This document shows positions 34,444-43,713 of a stretch of 64,000 nt of DNA, in pieces. The notes beneath the pieces are model-generated. The model was not told where the DNA came from, did no database searches, and saw only the letters and a program-made list of their open reading frames with translations. The position numbers were made by a program, and so were the translations under genes. The DNA is from Roseovarius mucosus DSM 17069 (GTDB lineage: Bacteria; Pseudomonadota; Alphaproteobacteria; Rhodobacterales; Rhodobacteraceae), in assembly GCF_000768555.3 (NCBI RefSeq), contig NZ_KN293976.1, positions 212,201 through 276,200 of the forward strand. The letters are read 5' to 3'. The number at the start of each line of letters is the position of its first letter. The stretch's first letter is position 1.

Positions 34444-36245
34444 CAGAACGTCCGTTCCTTCGGCGCGATCTTCTTGAGGCTGATGCCACCCTTGTCCTCG
34501 GCAGTCAGAGGATCGGTGATGATCGGGCGATAGCTGAGGTCAACGCTATTGCCCTCGACCCGTGCGATGGTGTGCACGCGCCAGTTTTCATCGTCGCGGG
34601 TGCTGAAATCCTCATGCGCGTGGGCGCCGCGGCTTTCCTTGCGGGCCTCGGCCCCAAAGATCGTGGCCAGCGCATTGGGCATGAGATTGGTCAGCTCCAG
34701 CGTTTCCATCAGGTCGCTGTTCCACACAAGGCTGCGGTCCGTGACCTTGATGTCATCCATCTTGGCCGCGACGGTCTTCATCTTCTCCACGCCTTCGGCC
34801 AGCGTTTTCGAGGTGCGGAACACGGCGGCATCGGCCTGCATCGTGCGCTGCATTTCGAGCCGCAATTCGGCGGTGGGCACGGTGCCGGTGGCGTGGCGCA
34901 GCCCGTCAAAGCGGCTGAGCGCCTTGTCCACCTCGGCCTTGTTGGTGGCGGGCACCGCCGCGTCGCGATCCACGACCTTGCCTGCGCGAATGGCGGCGGC
35001 GCGGCCAAAGACCACAAGGTCGATGAGCGAGTTGGAGCCAAGCCGGTTCGCGCCATGCACAGATGCGCAGCCCGCCTCGCCCACGGCCATGAGACCGGGC
35101 ACGACGGCATGGGGATTGTCCTGAGTGGGATTGACCACCTCGCCCCAGTAATTCGTCGGCACGCCGCCCATGTTGTAATGCACGGTGGGCAGAACCGGGA
35201 TCGGTTCCTTGGTCACGTCAACGCCCGCAAAGATGCGTGCGGATTCGGAAATGCCGGGCAGGCGCAGGTGCAGCGCCTCGGGCGGCAGGTGGCTGAGGTT
35301 GAGGTGGATGTGATCGCCATCCGCCCCCACGCCGCGCCCTTCGCGGATTTCCATGGTCATGCAGCGGCTGACATAGTCACGCGGGGCGAGATCCTTGTAG
35401 TTAGGCGCGTAGCGTTCCATGAAACGCTCGCCCTCGGAATTGGTGAGGTATCCCCCCTCGCCGCGCGCACCCTCGGTAATCAGGCAACCAGCCCCGAAAA
35501 TGCCCGTGGGGTGGAACTGCACGAATTCCATGTCTTGCAGCGGCAGACCGGCGCGAGCCACCATCCCGCCACCGTCGCCGGTGCAGGTATGGGCAGAGGT
35601 GGCGCTGAAATAGGCGCGGCCATAGCCGCCGGTGGCGAGCACGACCATCTTGGCGTTAAAGACATGGATGGTGCCATCGTCGAGTTTCCAGCAAACGACG
35701 CCGGTGCAGGCGCCATCGGTCATCACCAGATCAATGGCGAAATATTCGATGTAGAACTCGGCCTTCTGCTTGAGGCTCTGACCATAGAGCGTGTGCAGAA
35801 TGGCGTGGCCAGTGCGGTCGGCGGCGGCACAGGTGCGCTGCACGGGCGGGCCTTCGCCAAATTCGGTGGTATGGCCACCAAACGGGCGCTGATAGATCTT
35901 GCCCTCTTCGGTGCGCGAGAACGGCACGCCGTAATGTTCGAGCTCGTAGACGGCCTTGGGCGCCTCACGCGCGAGGTATTCCATCGCGTCGGTATCGCCC
36001 AACCAGTCCGAACCCTTGACCGTGTCATACATATGCCACTGCCAGCTATCGGGGCCCATGTTGCCAAGGCTTGCGGCGATGCCGCCCTGTGCGGCGACAG
36101 TGTGCGAGCGGGTCGGGAAAACCTTGGTCACGCAGGCCGTGCGCAGGCCCTGTTCGGCCATGCCGAGCGTGGCCCGCAGGCCCGCGCCGCCCGCGCCCAC
36201 AACCACGACGTCATAATCATGCGTCTCGTATTCATAAGCAGCCAT
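34443..36245 (-). CDS. sdhA: Succinate dehydrogenase flavoprotein subunit
   Basis: 600 residues. FAD motif [22 protein letters not shown], covalent FAD His in [11 protein letters not shown], substrate-site segments HPTGIFGAG and [21 protein letters not shown], and the C-terminal YRPIITDPL. It oxidises succinate to fumarate in the TCA cycle as part of complex II. Spaced 12 bp after sdhD. Confidence 0.97.
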   Translation of the reverse strand: MAAYEYETHDYDVVVVGAGGAGLRATLGMAEQGLRTACVTKVFPTRSHTVAAQGGIAASLGNMGPDSWQWHMYDTVKGSDWLGDTDAMEYLAREAPKAVYELEHYGVPFSRTEEGKIYQRPFGGHTTEFGEGPPVQRTCAAADRTGHAILHTLYGQSLKQKAEFYIEYFAIDLVMTDGACTGVVCWKLDDGTIHVFNAKMVVLATGGYGRAYFSATSAHTCTGDGGGMVARAGLPLQDMEFVQFHPTGIFGAGCLITEGARGEGGYLTNSEGERFMERYAPNYKDLAPRDYVSRCMTMEIREGRGVGADGDHIHLNLSHLPPEALHLRLPGISESARIFAGVDVTKEPIPVLPTVHYNMGGVPTNYWGEVVNPTQDNPHAVVPGLMAVGEAGCASVHGANRLGSNSLIDLVVFGRAAAIRAGKVVDRDAAVPATNKAEVDKALSRFDGLRHATGTVPTAELRLEMQRTMQADAAVFRTSKTLAEGVEKMKTVAAKMDDIKVTDRSLVWNSDLMETLELTNLMPNALATIFGAEARKESRGAHAHEDFSTRDDENWRVHTIARVEGNSVDLSYRPIITDPLTAEDKGGISLKKIAPKERTF

Positions 36246-36257
36246 TTGTTCAGGTCC

Positions 36258-36629
36258 TCACAGCGCGATCTTGGCGAGGGCGAAAAGCCCGGTGGCGATC
36301 AGCCCGTAACTCAGAACGGTCACGGCAATAATCAGGCCGCGGCGTGTGCTGCCGTGGCTGTAATCCTCGATCATCGTCTGCGCGCCGCTGGCAAAGTGCC
36401 GAAGGCCGAAAAAGATCACGAGGCCGGTGAGAATGGCCATCGCCGGATGCGAAAATGCGGCCAGCACCTCGGCGCGGTCGCCGCCAAGCGCGCGGCCAAA
36501 GGCCACCAGAAACACCGGGATAATCAGCGCAAGGCCGACGCCGGACAGTTTCATATACCAGAAATGTTCGGTCCCGGTGCCAGCAGCGCCTTTGCCCTCG
36601 GCGCGTTTGCGTGCGGTCAGATATCGCAT
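36258..36629 (-). CDS. sdhD: Succinate dehydrogenase membrane anchor subunit
   Basis: 123 residues with three membrane helices. The conserved GLRHFASGAQTMIEDY contains the heme/quinone-site His and the Asp-Tyr pair. With SdhC it binds heme b and ubiquinone and anchors SdhAB. Confidence 0.93.
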   Translation of the reverse strand: MRYLTARKRAEGKGAAGTGTEHFWYMKLSGVGLALIIPVFLVAFGRALGGDRAEVLAAFSHPAMAILTGLVIFFGLRHFASGAQTMIEDYSHGSTRRGLIIAVTVLSYGLIATGLFALAKIAL

Positions 36630-36639
36630 GATGCTCTCC

Positions 36640-37023
36640 TCAGACCAGAAGCAGGGTGATGACGGTCAGAACGACCGAACCGATGATGCAGCCCCAGCCG
36701 AGTTTCTCGGCGGTTGGAATATCCATCCCCTTGCCCGCATCGAAATAGAGGTGCCGCAGCCCGGCGAGATAGTGGTACCATATCGCCCAGACCGAGAGCG
36801 ACAGGACCAGATCGCCGAACCAGGAGGTAACGACCGCATCGGCCATTGCGAAATAGGCGTCAGAGGTGGAAGCCGCCAAGAGCCACCACACAATCAAGAG
36901 CGCCGCCACGATCAGCGCATTGCCGGTAATCCGGGTCAGGATCGAGGTGATCGAGGTTAGTTGCGGGCGGTAGATTTGCAGGTGCGGCGAAAGCGGGCGT
37001 TCAACCGGTTTGGTTTCAGCCAT
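36640..37023 (-). CDS. sdhC: Succinate dehydrogenase cytochrome b556 subunit
   Basis: 127 residues with three helices. The signature RPLSPHLQIYRPQLTSITS lies at the N-terminus with Ser and Arg of the quinone site, and HYLAGLRHLYFD carries the heme ligand His. ATG 37023 follows AAGGAG; a longer in-frame start is not supported. It is the first gene of the sdh operon, and three palindromes lie upstream. Confidence 0.93.
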   Translation of the reverse strand: MAETKPVERPLSPHLQIYRPQLTSITSILTRITGNALIVAALLIVWWLLAASTSDAYFAMADAVVTSWFGDLVLSLSVWAIWYHYLAGLRHLYFDAGKGMDIPTAEKLGWGCIIGSVVLTVITLLLV

Positions 37024-37162
37024 GGAGCAACTCCTTTGCAGATGGCGGGCGGCGCGACAGCCGTCTTTTGCTGCGTTTCTTGTTATACTTTTTCTCAGGC
37101 ATGTCACCTGCCCGACGCGTCAAAACCCCGGTTTTGGGTCAATTGGCCGCAAAAATCTTGCG

Positions 37163-37307
37163 TTTGTGATCACGAAAATAATCGTGTGATCACAAATAAG
37201 CATAATGGGAATCAGGTTTTCCGGGTGGGTTTGCCTGAGTCTCTGGATGAAACTGTCAAAAGTCGAACAGAGTCGCTTGGGCGATCTGAGTTTTTGTGAT
37301 CACAAAA
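37163..37307. promoter_or_regulatory. Triple GTGATCAC palindrome array upstream of sdhC
   Basis: Three sites share the GTGATCAC core: 37166-37173 (TTTGTGATCACGAA context), 37186-37193 (TGTGATCACA) and 37296-37303, where the palindrome is perfect over 16 bp (37292-37307). The first two centres are exactly 20 bp apart, two helical turns, so dimers would bind on one face. The binding protein is unknown; a GntR- or LacI-type regulator of central metabolism is possible. Confidence 0.7.
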
Positions 37308-37321
37308 GCCAAACAGATATG

Positions 37322-37350
37322 AAAAAGCCCGGGACGTTTCCGACCCGGGC
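37322..37350 (-). terminator. Terminator of the atp F0 operon
   Basis: 7-bp GCCCGGG/CCCGGGC stem followed by T5 on the minus strand, 22 bp after the atpF stop. Confidence 0.85.
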
Positions 37351-37372
37351 CAGTTCTGTAAAATACGGTTGC

Positions 37373-37933
37373 TTAGTGCAGCTTGGCTTCGACATCCGCG
37401 ATGGCGGCGTCGATCAAAGCATTGCCATCAGCGGCGGTCATCTGCTTGGCGATCACGTCGCGCGCCGCAGCGACGGCCACGACAACAGCCTGATCGCGCA
37501 CGTCGCGGATGGCGCGTGCCTCGGCGCTGGCGATCTGCTCTTCGGCGGCCTGCATACGGCGGGCGATCGAAGCCTTGATCTCATCCTTGGCCTCTTCGGC
37601 GGCGGCGTTGGCCTCTTCCTTGGCATGCGCCACGATACGGTCGGCCTGCGCCTGCACATCCTTTTGCTTGCGCTCATAGCTGGCAAGCAGGGTCTGTGCC
37701 TCTTCGCGCAGCGCGCGCGCCTCGTCGAGTTCGGCCTTGATATTATCGGCCCGCTCGTCGAGTTTCTTGCCCAAGAGTACGGGCACCTTGACGTAAATCA
37801 GGAAGCCGACAAAGAGCAGGAAGGCGAGCAGAACCACGAAATTGGTATTGGCGAGCGAGAAGAACGGACCCGAAGCCGCCAGCGCGGGGCTGGCGAAGAC
37901 GGCGGCAACCATGGTCAGAAGCGTCTTTTGCAT
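37373..37933 (-). CDS. atpF: ATP synthase F0 subunit b
   Basis: 186 residues: a short N-terminal signal-like segment, one membrane helix (FVVLLAFLLFVGFLIYVKVPVLL), then a long charged helix that forms the peripheral stalk. Its position after the b' gene identifies it as b. It is the last gene of the operon, ahead of a terminator. Confidence 0.93.
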   Translation of the reverse strand: MQKTLLTMVAAVFASPALAASGPFFSLANTNFVVLLAFLLFVGFLIYVKVPVLLGKKLDERADNIKAELDEARALREEAQTLLASYERKQKDVQAQADRIVAHAKEEANAAAEEAKDEIKASIARRMQAAEEQIASAEARAIRDVRDQAVVVAVAAARDVIAKQMTAADGNALIDAAIADVEAKLH

Positions 37934-37938
37934 GGCGG

Positions 37939-38472
37939 TTATCCCTTCATCCGGTCGGCAACAGCGGCCCCGACGGTTTTCGCGTCGGCCTTGCCACCCA
38001 TGACGGCAACGATCTCGGCTGCGGCCGCGACGGCCACTTCCTTGACGCTGTCCATGGCACTGGCCCGGATGTCGGCAATCTTTTGTTCGCCTTCCGCTGC
38101 GCGGGCGGCAATCTCGGCATCCGCCTTGGCGGTGGCGGCGTCCAGCTCGGCCTTGATCTCGGCCTTGGCCTGACCCACGATGGTCTGTGCCTCGGCACGG
38201 GCATCGGCCAGCGCCTTGAGATAAGCCTGTTCCGCCTCAACCGCCTTGGCCTTGAGGTCCTCGGCAGCGGCGAGGTCGTTTGTGATGGCTCCCTTACGCT
38301 CTGCCAACACGGCCGCGATGCGCGGCAGCGCGATGCGTGACAGGACAAAGTAAATCACGACCAGCGTGACGAGGAGCCAGAAAATCTGGTTGCCAAAGGT
38401 CGAAAAATCCAGCTGGGGCAGGCCCGGCGTGGATGCGGCTTGACCAGCGGCGTCATGCGTTTCGCTTGCCAT
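37939..38472 (-). CDS. atpG: ATP synthase F0 subunit b'
   Basis: 177 residues, one membrane helix near residues 27-48 ([21 protein letters not shown]) followed by an Ala/Glu/Lys-rich coiled coil. Paired b and b' genes are typical of photosynthetic bacteria and related Alphaproteobacteria. The gene lies 5 bp before atpF. Some annotations call this gene atpX or atpF2. Confidence 0.92.
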   Translation of the reverse strand: MASETHDAAGQAASTPGLPQLDFSTFGNQIFWLLVTLVVIYFVLSRIALPRIAAVLAERKGAITNDLAAAEDLKAKAVEAEQAYLKALADARAEAQTIVGQAKAEIKAELDAATAKADAEIAARAAEGEQKIADIRASAMDSVKEVAVAAAAEIVAVMGGKADAKTVGAAVADRMKG

Positions 38473-38556
38473 GTCGTCCTCCTAGGGAAAGTTCCGTGTC
38501 ACCGAGGGGTGGCGGTGCGCCACCCCCCAGCCGTAAGGATCAGCTACCCGAGAGAC

Positions 38557-38793
38557 TTAGACAGCGAACATCAGCAGAAGCGCGACGAGGAACGAGAAGA
38601 TCCCCAGAGCTTCTGCGAAGGCGATGCCGATGAACAGCGTCGCGGTCTGGCCAGCAGCGGCCGAAGGGTTGCGCAGCGCGCCAGCGAGGAAGTTGCCGGC
38701 AACATTGCCCACACCCATCGCAGCCCCGCCCATGCCCATGCAGGCCAGGCCAGCGCCGATATATGCACCCATTTGAACGATATCGCCTTCCAT
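38557..38793 (-). CDS. atpE: ATP synthase F0 subunit c
   Basis: 78 residues forming a two-helix hairpin. The polar loop is RNPSAA, and the proton-carrying carboxylate is the Glu in [13 protein letters not shown]. It forms the rotor ring. GGAG precedes the start. Confidence 0.96.
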   Translation of the reverse strand: MEGDIVQMGAYIGAGLACMGMGGAAMGVGNVAGNFLAGALRNPSAAAGQTATLFIGIAFAEALGIFSFLVALLLMFAV

Positions 38794-38893
38794 AGTGATG
38801 TCTCCTTACGTTGGAATTGGCATTGGTCGGTTGGTCGTGAGACGGGCGAACCCGCCGTCGTTTCGTAAGGTGGGCGAAACCCACCGCCTCCTG

Positions 38894-39676
38894 TTAGTGG
38901 CTCGGATGCAGGGCATCCTTGAGATAGACACAGGTCAGGATGGTAAAGACGTAGGCCTGAATGAAGGCCACCAGCACCTCGAGCGCATAGATGGTCGAGA
39001 TAGCGAGGATCGAAAGCGGCGTCACCACGATGCCGATCCCGGTCGAGATCAGGATCATCGGCGCGAAGGCCGCGAACACTTTGACCACGGCGTGACCGGC
39101 CATCATGTTACCGGCAAGACGGATCGAGTGGCTGACGGGACGCACGAAGTAGGAAATCACCTCGATCAGCGCCAGAACCGGGCGCAGCGCGAGCGGCGCG
39201 GAACTGACCCAGAACAGCCCAAGAAACCCCGCGCCATGCTTGACGAAGCCCACGATGGTCACGGTCAGGAACACCATCACCGCCATCACAGCCGTCACCG
39301 CGATATGGCTCGTGGTGGTGAAGGCCATCGGCAGAAGGCCGAGGAAGTTGGCGAAGAGGATGAACAGAAACAGCGTCATGATATAGGGGAAGAACACCAG
39401 CGCGTCCTTGCCCGCGACATCCTCGACCATCTTGCGGACGAAATCATAAAGAAGCTCGGCCACGGATTGCGTGCGCGTGGGGATTGTGGCCCGGCGCGAG
39501 GTGCCCATGACCAGAAGTGCGATGATCGCCAGAACCGTCAGCGCCATCCAAAGCGTGACATTGGTCAGGGTAAAGACGCCCACGGCACCGTCGCCAAAGA
39601 GCGGCTTGACCATGAACTGATCCATCGGGTGGAAAACCAGACCGGGTTCCCCGGCACCGTGCGCTTCAGTCGCCAT
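38894..39676 (-). CDS. atpB: ATP synthase F0 subunit a
   Basis: 260 residues with five or six helices. The essential Arg sits in [13 protein letters not shown], and the C-terminal [20 protein letters not shown] matches the proton half-channel helix. ATG 39676 overlaps the atpI stop by 11 bp and gives the family N-terminus. A 6-bp hairpin (GGTGGG/CCCACC, 38868-38885 region) lies between it and atpE. Confidence 0.95.
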   Translation of the reverse strand: MATEAHGAGEPGLVFHPMDQFMVKPLFGDGAVGVFTLTNVTLWMALTVLAIIALLVMGTSRRATIPTRTQSVAELLYDFVRKMVEDVAGKDALVFFPYIMTLFLFILFANFLGLLPMAFTTTSHIAVTAVMAVMVFLTVTIVGFVKHGAGFLGLFWVSSAPLALRPVLALIEVISYFVRPVSHSIRLAGNMMAGHAVVKVFAAFAPMILISTGIGIVVTPLSILAISTIYALEVLVAFIQAYVFTILTCVYLKDALHPSH

Positions 39677-40007
39677 TCTTTGCCCTCTCATCCCCGCCTT
39701 GCGCGGGCTTGTCCATGCCTTGCTGGATCTCGGCGGCGCTGCGCATCATCGTCTTGACGCCCGCGGCCACCCCCAGCAACGTGAAGATGACAAGGAACAC
39801 CGGCATCGTCCCCAAGAGGATATCCAGCCCGTATCCCATGCCGAAGCCGATCAAAAGACCGGCCACCAGCTCGATCACCATCCGCCAGGCCATTTGCGCC
39901 TGAGAATAATGCTCTTCCTGATGAGGCTTGGGCGCGTCCTTCGCCTTGAGCTTTGCGATCTTCGCCTCCAGCTCTGCCAGTTGCGCGCGCTGCTCGGGAT
40001 CGGTCAC
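39666..40007 (-). CDS. atpI: ATP synthase-associated protein I (AtpI/AtpZ family)
   Basis: 113 residues with GTG start at 40007 behind GAGGGGG. An N-terminal helical charged segment ([16 protein letters not shown]) is followed by two membrane helices with [17 protein letters not shown]. AtpI helps c-ring assembly or Mg transport in other bacteria. It is the first gene of the F0 operon. Confidence 0.88.
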   Translation of the reverse strand: MTDPEQRAQLAELEAKIAKLKAKDAPKPHQEEHYSQAQMAWRMVIELVAGLLIGFGMGYGLDILLGTMPVFLVIFTLLGVAAGVKTMMRSAAEIQQGMDKPAQGGDERAKNGD

Positions 40008-40033
40008 GAAAGCCCCCTCAGGATGTTGCGCAC

Positions 40034-40062
40034 TTGCTAGGGCTAAGGGCGGCATGAGTCAA
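40034..40062 (-). promoter_or_regulatory. Putative promoter of the atp F0 operon
   Basis: TTGACT (40062-40057), 17-bp spacer, TAGCAA (40039-40034) on the minus strand, giving a leader of about 20 nt before the atpI GTG. Confidence 0.5.
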
Positions 40063-40150
40063 GCACTCCGGGCGCACCTGCAGCATTGGCGCAAGCCTAT
40101 GTTTTATTGAGTTTTTTTGCTTAAATGAAACTGGGGAGCCATTCGGCCGC

Positions 40151-40179
40151 AACCGCCCCAAAGGCCATTTGGGGCGGTT
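40151..40179. terminator. Hairpin between uspA and the atp operon
   Basis: Perfect 12-bp AACCGCCCCAAA/TTTGGGGCGGTT stem, 5-nt loop, 29 bp after the uspA stop. It probably ends uspA transcription, though the U-tract is part of the stem. Confidence 0.6.
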
Positions 40180-40207
40180 TGGCATATTCAACCGATTGGT
40201 TGAGTTT

Positions 40208-40621
40208 TTACCGCACCACCAGGACCGACACCTTGGCATGTGCGGCGATATAACCTCCGTGCGAGGCAAAGATATGCTCAAGAAAGCCGGGCACGTGGCT
40301 GGCCACCACCACAAGATCCGCACCGGTCCGCTCAATCGCGTGCATCAGTGCCGATGTGGTTTCGACCTCGGGGTCATGGCTGATAATCGGTTCGGCTTCG
40401 ACCGTGACGGCATATTTGTCACGCAGATCATCGGCAAAACGATGGAGTGTCTGCGTGAACTCGGCGGCGTTATGGCCAAGCTCGTTGGGCAGCTCTCCTC
40501 CCACGCCCACCACTATGATACGGGCACCGTGGCGTTTGGCGATATCGCCCGCCACATCAAGCGCCTTGGCCAATGTGTCCTTGTGGAGCAGATCGACCGG
40601 AACCAGGATTGTCGAGAACAT
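40208..40621 (-). CDS. Universal stress protein (UspA family)
   Basis: 137 residues, single UspA domain: MFSTILVPVDLLHKDT at the start and VVASHVPGFLEHIFASHGGYIAAHAKVSVLVVR at the end. The nucleotide-binding GxxG...G pattern is imperfect (SHGGYIAAHAK), so ATP binding is uncertain. It is not closely similar to the UspA in the hps operon. Confidence 0.87.
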   Translation of the reverse strand: MFSTILVPVDLLHKDTLAKALDVAGDIAKRHGARIIVVGVGGELPNELGHNAAEFTQTLHRFADDLRDKYAVTVEAEPIISHDPEVETTSALMHAIERTGADLVVVASHVPGFLEHIFASHGGYIAAHAKVSVLVVR

Positions 40622-40759
40622 GGTCTTTCCTTTCGTGTTTCCGTTTCGCGTCTGCCCAGCCTAACGGCTGGCGCGCGCGCCCACCTTGTCACAGATCAAG
40701 GCCGATTTCAGCCCTTGCACCATGGATCAGCCGTTGACGCAGGGCGTACGCTTGGGCTT

Positions 40760-41104
40760 ATGAAGGGCATGCACACTGCGCCCGCCCTCGATATGGTCTT
40801 TGCCGCCCTCGCCGATCCCACCCGGCGCGCGATCCTGTCGATGCTGCTGGAGGATGACATGGCGGTGACGGATGTGGCCGAACCCTTCGAGATGAGTCTT
40901 GCCGCGATTTCCAAGCATCTGGTCATTCTGGGCCGCGCCGGGCTGATCACTCAGGAACGCCGGGGCCGCGTGACATGGTGCAAGCTGGAACCGGACGCAC
41001 TGCGCGATGCCTCGATCTGGATGCAGAGCTTTGGGCAGTTCGAGGCGGTCAATCTTGATGCGTTCGAGCGGTTTCTCAAGGCAGAACTGCCGGATGAGGG
41101 CTGA
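40760..41104 (+). CDS. ArsR-family winged-helix regulator
   Basis: 114 residues from ATG 40760 (a second Met follows three codons later). DPTRRAILSMLLEDDMAVTDVAEPFEMSLAAISKHLVILGRAGLITQERRGRVTWCKL is the ArsR winged helix. The metal-binding ELCVCDL motif is missing (Glu-Asp-Met-Ala-Val-Thr-Asp instead), so it is probably not a metal sensor. It is similar to regulators paired with SRPBCC proteins, but none lies here. Confidence 0.85.
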   Translation: MKGMHTAPALDMVFAALADPTRRAILSMLLEDDMAVTDVAEPFEMSLAAISKHLVILGRAGLITQERRGRVTWCKLEPDALRDASIWMQSFGQFEAVNLDAFERFLKAELPDEG

Positions 41105-41116
41105 GGCGCGGTGGCG

Positions 41117-42010
41117 CTATCTGATCGCGGCACTTTCATCCTTTAGCAACAGCACCAGCGCAACCACCGTCAGCCCCACCCCCATGAGCACCACCGGCTG
41201 TGGCAAGGGATGCCCCAACGCCGTCTGCCAGAGCGCAACCCAAGTGGGGGTGAGATAGGTATAGGCCATCACCTTGGCACTGGGCAGGTTGAGGCTGGCG
41301 TATTGCAGGCAGACAAAGGTTATCGCCGTGGCAAAGACCGCCGTGTAGACAATGGTGATCCAGACGATGGCGGGCAAGCTTGACCAATCGGTCGCGCGCA
41401 GGTCGCCCCAACCTGCGGCTGTCACCAAGAGCGCCGCCCCAAGCATCGTCCCAAAGGAAAACACCACCGGGCGCTCGCCGCGATTGAGGCGGCGCACCAG
41501 CGGCGTATAGATGGCATGGGCCGCGCAGCCGAAGAAATAGATCGCCTCGCCGCGCCCGACCTCGAACGCCATGAGCGCCGAGACATCAGCGCGAAAGATG
41601 ACCCAAAGCGCGCCCATCGCCCCAACGCCCAAGGCAACCGCCATGCGCGGAGTTGTGATCTGGCGCAAGAGCAGATAGCCGGCGATGCCCGCCATGATCG
41701 GGGTGAGGGTAAAGACCGCCGCTGCCGACACCGGCGCTGCGGTCTTGAGCCCCTCGAACATCATCACGAAATAGAGTCCCATCGCACCGCCAAGCAGCAA
41801 GTAGCGCCACGGGGCCGACCATGTGCCGCGCGGAATGCCTCGGCCCAGCATCGCCCCCGTGCCGAGGATCACGGCGGCCAGCAGAAATCGCGGTGCGTTG
41901 AGCGCGGCAGGCGCAATATGCTGCGCCGCCATGGACCCCAGCGCGAACGACCCCGCCACCAGCCCAGAGAAACAGAGCATCGCGAGATGCCCCTTGAGGG
42001 CTGGTGTCAC
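41117..42010 (-). CDS. EamA/DMT-family exporter
   Basis: 297 residues with ten hydrophobic helices in two EamA repeats (LCFSGLVAGSFALGSMAAQ..., HAIYTPLVRRLNRGE...PTWVALWQTALGHPLP). Such proteins export metabolites such as amino acids. GTG start at 42010 overlaps the upstream LysR gene's stop (GTGA), so both are read together; the longer frame would lie within the LysR gene. Confidence 0.87.
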   Translation of the reverse strand: MTPALKGHLAMLCFSGLVAGSFALGSMAAQHIAPAALNAPRFLLAAVILGTGAMLGRGIPRGTWSAPWRYLLLGGAMGLYFVMMFEGLKTAAPVSAAAVFTLTPIMAGIAGYLLLRQITTPRMAVALGVGAMGALWVIFRADVSALMAFEVGRGEAIYFFGCAAHAIYTPLVRRLNRGERPVVFSFGTMLGAALLVTAAGWGDLRATDWSSLPAIVWITIVYTAVFATAITFVCLQYASLNLPSAKVMAYTYLTPTWVALWQTALGHPLPQPVVLMGVGLTVVALVLLLKDESAAIR

Positions 42011-42888
42011 GCCACTGGCCACGCCGCTGCGCGCTCCTTGAGATGGCTCAGGAACGCCTGAACCTTGGTGGTGCGGTGCAGGTCCATATGCGTCACCAGC
42101 CAGAGGGGTGCGACCCATTCGGGACGGGGCGGCATCACCTGAATGAGCCCCGGCATTTCCGCCGCCTGCAGGACGGAGGTGAACCCGATCCCGGCCCCGG
42201 CGAGAATTGCATTACGCTGTGCGTGCACATCGCCCGAGCGAAACACGATGGCCTCAGTCGGCACATTCTCTTGCAGCCAGCGCAGGAACGGCGCGCGCGT
42301 CTTGGGGTCATCGGCCCCGATGAACCGGTGCTTGGCCAGTTCCTCGGGCCCCTTGAGCAGGCCGTGGCGTGCCACATAGCCCTCGCTCGCATAAAGGGTG
42401 AATTGCTGTTGAAAGAAGGGCTGTACCACATTGTCGGGTTGATCGGGCACCGAGCCTGCCCGGATCGCCACATGCGCCTCGCCATATTCCAGCCGAAACA
42501 GGCGGTCGCCGGTCAGATAACGCACCACCAATGCCGGATACATCTCTTGAAACGCGGCCAGCACCGGCACGAGCAGATGGCTCAGACCGCCGACCGAGGT
42601 CACGACAAGCTCGCCCGACACGTCATTGCCCTGCCCCTTGATGCGACCGGCCAACTGGTTGAACTGATCATCCGTCGCCTGCGCCACCCGGAGCAGGTCT
42701 TCGCCCGCCTCGGTGGGCGTATAGCCGCGCGCATGCCGCTGAAAGAGCTTGACGCCCAGCCGCTCTTCGAGCGCGTCGATATGGCGGATGACGGTTGCAT
42801 GATGCACGCCCAGCACCTCTGCCGCGCCGCTTACCGTGCCGATCCGCGCCACGTTATAGGCGGTCCGCACCTCGTCCCAATTCTCCAT
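42007..42888 (-). CDS. LysR-family transcriptional regulator
   Basis: 293 residues. N-terminal HTH (NWDEVRTAYNVARIGTVSGAAEVLGVHHATVIRHIDALEERLG) and a LysR substrate-binding domain (GELVVTSVGGLSHLLVPVLAAFQEMYPAL...). It is unusual in being co-transcribed with, rather than divergent from, its likely target, the EamA exporter. ATG 42888 (or 42891) fits the family; a longer frame upstream reads into the divergent region. Confidence 0.9.
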   Translation of the reverse strand: MENWDEVRTAYNVARIGTVSGAAEVLGVHHATVIRHIDALEERLGVKLFQRHARGYTPTEAGEDLLRVAQATDDQFNQLAGRIKGQGNDVSGELVVTSVGGLSHLLVPVLAAFQEMYPALVVRYLTGDRLFRLEYGEAHVAIRAGSVPDQPDNVVQPFFQQQFTLYASEGYVARHGLLKGPEELAKHRFIGADDPKTRAPFLRWLQENVPTEAIVFRSGDVHAQRNAILAGAGIGFTSVLQAAEMPGLIQVMPPRPEWVAPLWLVTHMDLHRTTKVQAFLSHLKERAAAWPVA

Positions 42889-43008
42889 CATACCGATCAC
42901 CCCGCCCGGCCGCCTCATTGCCGCGCAACTATGCTGCGGCGGCACGGCGGTTGCAATCACCCGCAATGCGCGTAGCATGTCTAAACCCTCACCCAGAACA
43001 GAACGCTG

Positions 43009-43557
43009 ATGAAAGTCACGCATAACAGTCCGGATCTGCTGATCCTCGAAGAGATGCCATGGTTCATCGCGATCATGCTCAGCCTCTTTACCCTCACATT
43101 CGCGGCGATCGGGCTCTTGGTTCTGTCGCAGACGCTGGTGGGTGGTCTGGTGTTCCTGCTGGTGGGCGGCGGCATGGGGTTGGCGGGCATCGGGGTCTTT
43201 GTCGAGCGGTTGCAACTTATCCTCGATGCGGGCACGGACCGTGTGACCCAGCGCTCGCGCACCATCTTTCGCCACCGCGAGACGGTCTTTGACCTCTCGG
43301 ACCTGATCCGCGCCACGGGCGAGAGCACGCTGTCGGGCGGTGAGACCAGCACCGATCCGTCGCGCGTGCGCCGGCGCGTGCACCGCCCCACGCTCGTGCT
43401 GCGCGACGGGGCGGGCGGCCCCCCGCTCTTACACCCGATCACCGAGATCTATGACAGCAGTCGCTCTTCGGCGCAGGCGGTGCGCGCGATCAACCAATGG
43501 CTTAGTGAGCTGCGCGGCTCCGACCCCACGCTTGACTCTGCCCCACCCTCGCGCTAA
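43009..43557 (+). CDS. Two-helix membrane protein of unknown function
   Basis: 182 residues. After a short cytoplasmic start, two adjacent hydrophobic helices (AIMLSLFTLTFAAIGLLVL and GGLVFLLVGGGMGLAGIGVFV) precede a soluble domain rich in beta-type sequence (LQLILDAGTDRVTQRSRTIFRHRETVF). No named domain recognised. It is 120 bp from the divergent LysR gene. Confidence 0.75.
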   Translation: MKVTHNSPDLLILEEMPWFIAIMLSLFTLTFAAIGLLVLSQTLVGGLVFLLVGGGMGLAGIGVFVERLQLILDAGTDRVTQRSRTIFRHRETVFDLSDLIRATGESTLSGGETSTDPSRVRRRVHRPTLVLRDGAGGPPLLHPITEIYDSSRSSAQAVRAINQWLSELRGSDPTLDSAPPSR

Positions 43558-43611
43558 ACGCCCCCCAATTCCCGGAGGCCAATGCTTCCGGTCCCGGCCC
43601 TGTGTCGGGAT

Positions 43612-43653
43612 CGCCCCCCGTCAGCGCGTTGCGCCCACGGGGGCGTTTATCGT
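43612..43653 (+). terminator. Terminator upstream of ffh
   Basis: CGCCCCCCGT pairs with ACGGGGGCG (one bulged C) across a GC-rich loop and is followed by TTTATCGTTT. It ends the transcript of the preceding membrane protein gene. Confidence 0.65.
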
Positions 43654-43713
43654 TTGAACCGTTGCCCTTATGTTGGGGGTGACATGGCAGCAACCGGCAA
43701 AGGAGCCTGAGCG

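Larger units (their letters stand above)
37024..37372. other. Intergenic region between sdhC and atpF
   Basis: 349 bp, the 5' region of sdhCDAB. It contains the three palindromes, the terminator of the atp operon and no reading frame with coding signs. The sdh promoter itself could not be fixed; TTTTGACG near 37120 (minus strand) is one candidate -35. Confidence 0.6.

Noticed and set aside
43558..43713. Possible SRP RNA gene next to ffh
   Set aside because: The conserved SRP RNA tetraloop region was not found; only a terminator-like hairpin is present.
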